This document shows positions 60,005-64,000 of a DNA stretch of 64,000 nucleotides, piece after piece. The notes below the pieces were generated by a model that was not told the DNA's origin, searched no databases, and worked only from the letters and a program-made list of their open reading frames with translations. The position numbers and the translations under genes are program-made. Source of the DNA: Hordeum vulgare subsp. vulgare (taxonomy: Eukaryota; Streptophyta; Magnoliopsida; Poales; Poaceae); assembly GCF_904849725.1 (NCBI RefSeq), contig NW_025422615.1, positions 1 through 64,000 on the forward strand, written 5' to 3'. Position 1 is the stretch's first letter. Each line of letters starts with the position of its first letter.

Positions 60005-62025
60005 TGTCACGCCCCGGGAAAATTAAGCTACAATAATCACACACTAATTCTCCCACGTCATCAAATTTATCTAAAATAAGTTGTCACTTAAATAAAAGCA
60101 AAGCAATTATCATATCTAATTTAAAGTCAAATGAGGGAAGTTTCGAATGCAAAAATAAAAATGTCCGATGAGTTACAAATATTCCCAAATGATTTGTGAA
60201 GTTGAATCATGCATTTTTAGAAATGATTTAGAGCCTCTAAATGAATAAAACATAAACTATAAAAAATTAACTAAAAAGAAAAAAGAAAAAAAATACAAAT
60301 CCCACCGGCCCAACTGGGCCACCGACCCAGCAGGCCGGCCCACACAGCCAACCACCAGGCCCCCCCGTGCCCCCTCCCACTAAACCCTAGCCCCTCCCCT
60401 CGCTACTCCCTCCCCCCCTGGGCGCCGCCACGCCCCCCCACTCCCCCGTGACCACCCACCCCACCGACAGGAGCCCCACCCCTCCTTCTCGGTCCCCCCC
60501 GCGCCAGATCCCCCACGACCCCCTCTCCCTCCCCACGACCCTCGCCACCCACCTCGGCTCCCCTCCCGTCGCCCCCCTGCCTCCCGCCGGCGAGCCCGCC
60601 TCTCCACCGCCTCCTACCTCCCGCGGCGAGCCCCCCCCCCTCACGGCCACCTCCTCCCGCCGGCGGCCTCCTCCCCCCACGGCCACCAACTCCCGCCGGC
60701 GGCCTCCTCCCCCCACGGCCTCCTTCCTCCCGCCGGCGGCCTCCTTCCTCCCGCGGAGGGCCCCGGCCACCTCGCCCCCCCCATCTCGGCGGGCGGCCCC
60801 TTCCGGGAGGTCCACCTCCGACGGCCCTCACCTCTACGGTGGCCACCCCTCCCCGTCGGCGGCTCCATCTCCGGGGGGCCCTCCTCACCGGCTCCTCCTC
60901 GCCGGCACACCCGTCTCCACCGTCATCTTCGTACGAACTCCGGCTTCATCGGGCCGTCTGGTCACCGTCGGTGAGCCCCTCCTCGGGCTCCTCCCACCAT
61001 GTCGATCTCCTCGCCGTCCCGGTTCCGTTCCGGCAAACGGGGCCTCGATCCGTCGACGGTAGACTCCGGTAGGAGGATTTGAAGTTTGTGTTCTTCTAGG
61101 TGGAGTTAGAGAGAGTTCTCTGTCTGTGTTAACACAGAGAGAGAGATGAGTGTTGTGAGAGAAAAGAAAAAAAAAGAAAAAAAAACAATTGATGTGATGT
61201 ATGTATGAGATGTGATGTATGTATTTGCGTATATGGATATTTAGAGGAATACGGTATTTGCACGGTTAGGTATCTAATAAAAAAATGGGAAAATAGCCTT
61301 AGGCCACTTACCGGTGGGGCCAATGCACCCGCTGTCTATGACAGGGAGGCCCCACGCGAGAGTTAATATAAATTAAAAAAATAATGTTTTTCTTAAATAA
61401 ATAAATAAATAGATATAATAATTAATTAATGAGTTAATGAATTAGTTAAATAAATATATAAGTTAATCTGTTAATTAGAATAATTAATTAACATAATTGG
61501 AGAATGACACGCGGGTCCCTCACTAAATTAATGTGATAAATCAATATTTAATCGATATTAAAACTTGTGCCTATGACGTTCGGGACCCGCTCGTCAGTTG
61601 ACCGGTCAAATGTTGATGTCAGCCTGACATCGCGATGATGTCATAATGAAATTTTATTAAATCTTTTAAATCTGTTTTTAATTCCTAAATAATTAATAAA
61701 ACTTTGAAAATTAATATTAAATAATCCGTAAGTCAGATCAAAATATTTTCAACATGAAAGTTGATCAGCAAAGCGAGACGAACCCGGATACACGGTCCGT
61801 TCGTCTGTCACGCGTCCCTAGCATAGCAAACTTGGATCTTTTCCATCATTTCCAGTATAACCGGTAGTAGCCCGAGACCCGAAAAATATCGTCAGATATT
61901 CTTCCGACCCGTCTATGACGGATGTTGCTGCGTTAGCTCATGTCTAGCCTGCATCTTTCCATGTCATGCTTTGTGTTGCATCGGTGCTATTATTTATTGT
62001 TTCTTCCCCCTCTTCTTACCGGTAG

Positions 62026-63650
62026 ACCCCGAGACTGACGCTGCTGCCGGGTACATCTACGACCCTGCCGATCAGTCCTTTGCCGCAGAGCAGCAAGGCA
62101 AGCAAACTCCCCTTGATCATTCCTATATCGCCTATGTCTTTCTTCCTACTGCTTGCATTAGTATTTTTGCTACTGTTGTAGTTAGCTCCTATATCTGATG
62201 CATGGCCTGTTTTTGATGAACTGCTACTTTCAGTCCTGTACTTTTAATATGCTTAGTATAGGTGGAGTAGTCATCCCCTCTGACCCCGTAGCTCAGTTGC
62301 CCCGCTTGTTTTCAATCTCGATCTCTGATCGACGAGCCAGACCCGACACAACACTTCCCCCCCTTCGTTGTACGACGCTACAGAGATACTATCGGGTAAC
62401 GAGGGTGACACCTCGCTAAGTACTCCTGATGATATCCCTGTAGTATAGCTAGTCGGTCGTGGTTATCGAGGGTGATTCCTCTTTCACCATTCCCGATGAC
62501 GCCTCTGTCGTGCAACCCCGCGAGTGTGGGACACCCGAGGGTGATTCCTCTAAGCCCACCTTGACGGGTACATCGTTCGGGATCCAACGAGGGTGATACC
62601 TCGGATTCCCCCCGATGTTACAGCCACACAGTTACTCGACCATGTTACTGGGATCTTCGGTGATTAGTTGTAAGACGGGTGGATTCCCGTGAGACTGTTT
62701 TGTTGGCCTAATTAAAATTCTAATGGATTTGGGTATTTGATCTGGGTTGGTCGGAGACCTTTTCGCACTAACCGGCTACGCGGGAAGAATTATGGGTACT
62801 CGGCGTCGCGGTATCAGCCGAAGCTTTTCAGATGCCAGCAGTGTAGCGGCGCGCGCCCGAGTGGTCCCGAGATGCATCGCGCTTGTGATTAAGGGATGCT
62901 AGGACTGACGTCGGCCGCCCACGCCACGTGCAGGAGCGTGAAGGGGAACTGAGCCCATGAACCCTTTGTGCTTAGGATTTAGACCGGCGGGCTGGCCTCT
63001 CTGATTAGTCTTAGGTGGGGCTGCGACGTGTCGATATTCCGAGGCCGGGCAGGACCCAGAAAAGTATGTCCGGCCAGAGTGTTATCGAGCGTGACGGGAC
63101 ATGTGGTGCACCCCTGCAGGGATGAAAATTAACTATTCGGATAGCCGTGTCCACGGTTACAGGACGACTTGGAGTTGTGCCCCGATCTTATACAACTACA
63201 ATTGTTACTTAACTGGATGATTAGTTTGCCTCGGGATTGCTTCCTCGTAGGGAGTCAAGGGAGGATCTTTAGGCGTGACCTCACTTTAATATTGCTGCAA
63301 CATTATGACTATTAATGTTTTACCCGTGTTCTACTCTCGTCTATTGCTGCAAGACCCTGAAGATGCTAGTCTTCGATAGGACTAGGCCTTCTCTCTCTAT
63401 TCTCGCATTGCTGCAGTCAGTCCACATATACCCCCCTTCTTTGATACTGATGCATAATTAGAATAGTTCTGATGTAAGACTTGCGAGTACTTTGGATGAG
63501 TACTCACCGCTGCTTTGCTCCCCCCTTGTTCCCTTGTTCCGTTTGCTGCGACCAGATGATGAAGCCCAGGAGATGGAGGTCCCCGCCACCGACGACTGCT
63601 ACCCCGACGGTGCCTACTACTACGTGGAGGCCGCTGATGATCAGGAGTAG
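62026..63650 (+). other. Candidate spliced mini-ORF in the solo LTR
   Basis: Segment 1 (62026-62097, 72 bp) follows CCGGTAG and ends CAGCAAG before GCAAGC. It encodes PETDAAAGYIYDPADQSFAA then EQQ. Segment 2 (63556-63650) follows GCGACCAG and encodes an acidic end (DDEAQEMEVPATDDCYPDG, then YYYVEAADDQE) with TAG at 63648. The phase is 1 at both borders, as in the other LTR. The first exon is unknown. Confidence 0.35.
63145..63156 (+). other. Conserved hairpin block in the solo LTR
   Basis: CCGTG-TC-CACGG follows CTATTCGGATAG (63133-63144). The other LTR has CCGCG-TC-CGCGG (57292-57303) after CTATTCGAATAG (57280-57291). The surrounding CACCCCTGCAGGG and GACTTGGAG are shared. The stem is preserved by a paired change. 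Confidence 0.6.
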
Positions 63651-63948
63651 TTAGGAGGTTCCCAGGCAGGAGGCCTCGCCTCGTTCGATCGTTGTATCTT
63701 TTGTGCTAGCCTTCTCTAAGGCACCCCATGTTGTTTTATGTCTGTACTCAGATATTTGTTGCTTCCGCTGACTCGTGTGCTTATCGAGCTTTCGTATTCT
63801 AGCCCTCGAGGCCCCTGGCTTGTAATATGAAGCTTATGTTATTTTATTTGTGTCTAGAGTTGTGTTGTGATATCACCCCGTGAGTCCTTGGGTTTGATCG
63901 TACGCATTTGCGTGTTTGATTAGCGTACGATAAGCCGAGGGCGTCATA

Positions 63949-64000
63949 GTGGAATATGTCGAGATGCTATGTAAATATGTTTTCACTTTCACATGAAGTG
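63949..64000. repeat. Second satellite resumes after the solo LTR
   Basis: GTGGAATATGTCGAGATGCT matches the start of the units at 58431 and 59461 and runs to the edge of the window, so the array continues to the right. Confidence 0.88.

Larger units (their letters stand above)
60005..63948 (+). mobile_element. Solo LTR of a gypsy-type element, 3944 bp
   Basis: It starts TGTCACGCCC and ends GGGCGTCATA, which aligns with the complement of the start at 8 of 10 bases; the usual terminal CA reads TA. GTGGA flanks both sides, and no internal domain or second LTR exists, so it is a solo LTR made by LTR-LTR recombination. The layout is: short AT-rich 5' part, very C-rich block (60300-61060), GAGA-rich and GATGTATGTAT repeats (61130-61240), an AT-rich stretch (61360-61750), then conserved blocks shared with the LTR at 53786-58430. 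The sense orientation is inferred from the other LTR. Confidence 0.88.

Noticed and set aside
60448..61062. Proline/serine-rich 204-codon frame and overlapping antisense glycine/arginine-rich frames
   Set aside because: They come from the strongly C-rich composition of the solo LTR. Frames are open on both strands and no domain is recognised.
1..64000. rRNA, tRNA or conventional host protein genes
   Set aside because: No conserved rRNA or tRNA sequence and no non-transposon protein domain was recognised. The only tRNA-related site is the retrotransposon primer-binding site.

Overview
The window is nuclear DNA from a Triticeae grass (wheat, rye, Aegilops or a relative). It is made of satellite DNA and nested transposable elements, and I see no cellular host gene, rRNA, tRNA or organellar DNA. 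The Triticeae call rests on an Angela/BARE-type Copia element whose LTR sequence I recognise, on a CACTA element of grass type, and on a 118-bp satellite that resembles the rye/wheat pSc119.2 (120-bp) family as I remember it. None of this could be checked by a search.

Region 1 (1-39389) is one uninterrupted satellite array. Monomers of about 118 bp form an eight-monomer higher-order repeat (HOR) of about 948 bp, with about 40 copies. Within a HOR the monomer spacings are 79, 117, 117, 143, 118, 118, 138 and 118 bp, so three monomers have fixed length changes. Part of the array is organised at a further level (1896-bp units, 10765-16452). It also carries traces of unequal exchange: a 313-bp deletion hybrid near 535-652, a 948-bp tandem duplication around 20.8-22.7 kb, and a 2155-bp duplication around 27.0-31.3 kb. 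Most monomers carry a 9-bp perfect dyad with a 3-nt loop.

Region 2 (about 39390-52923) is a degraded CACTA (En/Spm) DNA transposon on the + strand with neither terminus visible. It holds a broken TNP2-type transposase and a second, multi-exon CACTA gene. Exon 5 of that gene is split by an 8.9-kb Angela-like Copia retrotransposon (42732-51644) that has two LTRs, a GTCCA target duplication, a PBS, a PPT and a gag-pol frame closed by six in-frame stops. The 3' part of the CACTA region is a GGA/TCC-rich near-palindrome with internal direct repeats.

Region 3 (52924-58430) is a 5'-truncated Ty3/gypsy chromovirus-like element. Only the end of integrase, a chromodomain-like tail and a 4.6-kb 3' LTR remain.

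Region 4 (58431-64000) is a second, unrelated satellite of about 175-bp monomers grouped in threes. It is interrupted by a 3.9-kb solo LTR (60005-63948) flanked by GTGGA.

The most interesting signal is shared by the two gypsy LTRs. Although divergent, both carry a phase-consistent pair of small exon-like segments, the first ending in EQQ at a GC-type donor and the second an acidic C-terminal segment, plus an intervening hairpin whose stem changes are compensatory. The two elements also lie at almost the same point of the second satellite's unit. Everything functional is inferred from sequence alone.
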